Source: an uncultured Lachnospiraceae bacterium
GTDB lineage: Bacteria > Bacillota > Clostridia > Lachnospirales > Lachnospiraceae
Assembly (NCBI GenBank): GCA_934317005.1
Contig: CAKREB010000011.1
Location: forward strand, 50,768 to 114,767
Reading direction: 5' to 3'
Length of the DNA: 64,000 nt
The position numbers and the translations under genes were made by a program. Shown one piece after another: positions 63,024 to 64,000 of the stretch. Below the pieces are notes generated by a model. It made no database searches. It saw only the letters and a list, made by a program, of their open reading frames with translations, and was not told where the DNA came from. How positions within the stretch are numbered: the first letter of the stretch is position 1; every line of letters starts with the position of its first letter.

Positions 63024-63668
63024 ATGCGTAATGAATTTGATAAGCAGTTAGCGACATTAAATAATGAGTTGATAGAGATGGGAAGTATGATAGAGCGTGC
63101 AATTGAAATGGCAATTCATGCACTGGTGAGCAGGGATGTTGATGCGGCACGCGATGCGATTCAGGCAGATGAAGAAATCGATGATCAGGAACAAAAGATT
63201 GAAACTTTGTGCTTGCGGTTATTTTTACAGCAGCAGCCGGTAGCAGGTGATCTGCGCATGGTATCATCAGCATTAAAGATGGTAACAGATATGGAGAGAA
63301 TAGGAGATCATGCTGCTGATATCTCAGAGATTACAATCTGTATGTCAAAAGAGCATAAAGAGATTGATTTGGATCTGCTTCGTCAAATGGCAAAAGAAAC
63401 AGCAGTCATGTTAGTAGGAAGTGTAGATGCATTTGTAAATAAAGATTTGGAACAGGCACATCGTGTGATGGATCAGGACGATGTGGTAGATGACTTGTTT
63501 GTGCAGGTCAAGGAAAAACTGATTGAAATTATTCGTTCCGATGCAGAGTTGGGAGGTCCGGCTACAGATCTTTTGATGGTAGCAAAATATTTTGAAAGAA
63601 TTGGAGACCATGCAGTGAATATTTCCGAATGGGTTATTTTTTCGATTACGGGAGAGCATAGCCGGTAG
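63024..63668 (+). CDS. phoU: Phosphate signalling protein PhoU
   Basis: A 214-residue all-helical protein made of two PhoU repeats, each with the metal-binding E-rich signature DMERIGDHAADISE (about residue 90) and YFERIGDHAVNISEW (about residue 193). It links the Pst transporter to the PhoR-type kinase and dampens the Pho response. It is 125 bases after pstB, with AAAAGGGGACAGAC before the ATG. No phoR/phoP pair lies in the window. Confidence 0.93.
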   Translation: MRNEFDKQLATLNNELIEMGSMIERAIEMAIHALVSRDVDAARDAIQADEEIDDQEQKIETLCLRLFLQQQPVAGDLRMVSSALKMVTDMERIGDHAADISEITICMSKEHKEIDLDLLRQMAKETAVMLVGSVDAFVNKDLEQAHRVMDQDDVVDDLFVQVKEKLIEIIRSDAELGGPATDLLMVAKYFERIGDHAVNISEWVIFSITGEHSR

Positions 63669-63716
63669 CAGAATATGTGATGGCTTTGCTGATGTTTGAG
63701 ATAGATCCTTTAGCAG

Positions 63717-63780
63717 CACAAAAGGGGTTGTTTCATGTAACAAAATGATTTGTTATGTGAAATGACTCCTTTTGTGTTTG
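63717..63780 (+). terminator. Long-stem terminator after phoU
   Basis: CACAAAAGG (63717-63725) pairs with CCTTTTGTG (63768-63776). An inner stem TTTCATGTAACAAA/TTTGTTATGTGAAA gives a nearly continuous hairpin of about 25 bp, followed by TTTG. Confidence 0.8.
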
Positions 63781-63786
63781 TGTGAT

Positions 63787-64000
63787 AGAGCCACAGTTCG
63801 CCCATGCCCCATCAGCAATTCCTAAGCCTTTTCGCAAAGGCGTGCGAAAAGCGCGGGAAAAAGCATCCGCTGAAAGCTTAGTCATTACTGTTGTGGCAGG
63901 CTATTCGCCCAAAAAACAATATTTAGAGCCACAGTTCGCCCATGCCCCATCAGCAATTCCTAAGCCTTTTCGCAAAGGCGTGCGAAAAGCGCGGGAAAAA
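63787..64000. repeat. 138-bp tandem repeat running off the window
   Basis: The unit at 63787-63924 (TAGAGCCACAGTTCGCCCAT at its start) begins again at 63925 and is identical for the 76 bases visible before the window ends. It contains internal hairpins (TTTTCGCAAAGGCGTGCGAAAA region) and no open frame. Copy number unknown. Confidence 0.85.

Noticed and set aside
1..64000. tRNA or rRNA genes
   Set aside because: No cloverleaf with conserved GGTTCRA and CCA-adjacent stems, and no rRNA core sequence, was seen by reading both strands.

Overview
The window looks like a chromosomal segment from a low-to-mid GC gut Firmicute of the family Lachnospiraceae (Agathobacter, Roseburia or Coprococcus type). 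This rests on strong AGGAGG ribosome sites, the gene mix (BirA, CoaX and DusB in a row, Cache chemoreceptors, a domain-permuted GH3 enzyme, abundant Rpn/PD-(D/E)XK genes) and the codon style; the genus is an inference. No rRNA, tRNA or CRISPR array was seen.

Layout. Bases 1-6400: housekeeping genes (birA, a small unknown gene, coaX, dusB), then an MraY-like transferase and a chemoreceptor. 6480-13900: a PutP-type symporter, a GH43 glycosidase with an AraC regulator, and a TrpXYZ-like ABC transporter. 13960-19950: a GGDEF-GGDEF-EAL protein translationally coupled to feoA, a type III toxin-antitoxin locus with an intact-looking antitoxin RNA but a decayed toxin, and a small membrane-associated protein with a P1B-type metal ATPase. 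20170-25130: a recombination-rich stretch with a truncated serine recombinase, an Rpn gene, inverted-repeat elements, a tyrosine recombinase and a 367-bp invertible promoter cassette. 25130-43435: an exopolysaccharide/capsule operon, markedly AT-rich between about 27.4 and 40.1 kb. 43500-47290: an AAA-ATPase/nuclease gene, a second Rpn gene and a transposase scrap. 47285-58700: glycan-utilisation genes (AraC, GH3, PatB-like lyase, AraC, secreted esterase), a MATE exporter, a polysaccharide deacetylase and a second chemoreceptor. 58900-63780: a Pho-type pstSCAB-phoU operon. The window ends in a tandem repeat.

How it works together. The most striking system is the phase switch. A tyrosine recombinase gene (23279-24133) lies next to a segment bounded by 28-bp perfect inverted repeats, each of which is itself a recombinase-like palindrome. 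The segment carries a strong promoter that in this assembly points into the polysaccharide operon (ON). Leftward terminators lie inside and beside it and would insulate the recombinase gene in the OFF state. The operon encodes a Wzx/Wzy-type pathway: PglE-like aminotransferase, PglC-like initiating sugar-phosphate transferase, four glycosyltransferases, EpsG-type polymerase, flippase, two DUF2334-type deacetylases, and a phosphocholine or phosphoethanolamine branch (LicC-LicA fusion, LicD, a CDP-alcohol transferase lacking one catalytic aspartate). UDP-glucose dehydrogenase and UDP-glucuronate epimerase supply uronic acids. A PglD/NeuD-like acetyltransferase carries a fused integrase-type DNA-binding domain.

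Other points are a nearly identical hairpin-plus-ribosome-site leader before three unrelated genes (putP, the TrpX-like gene and the GH3 gene), a family of small inverted-repeat elements (one inside the feoA leader), and a pair of Rpn genes bracketing the variable region. All names are from reading sequence motifs; no database search was run.
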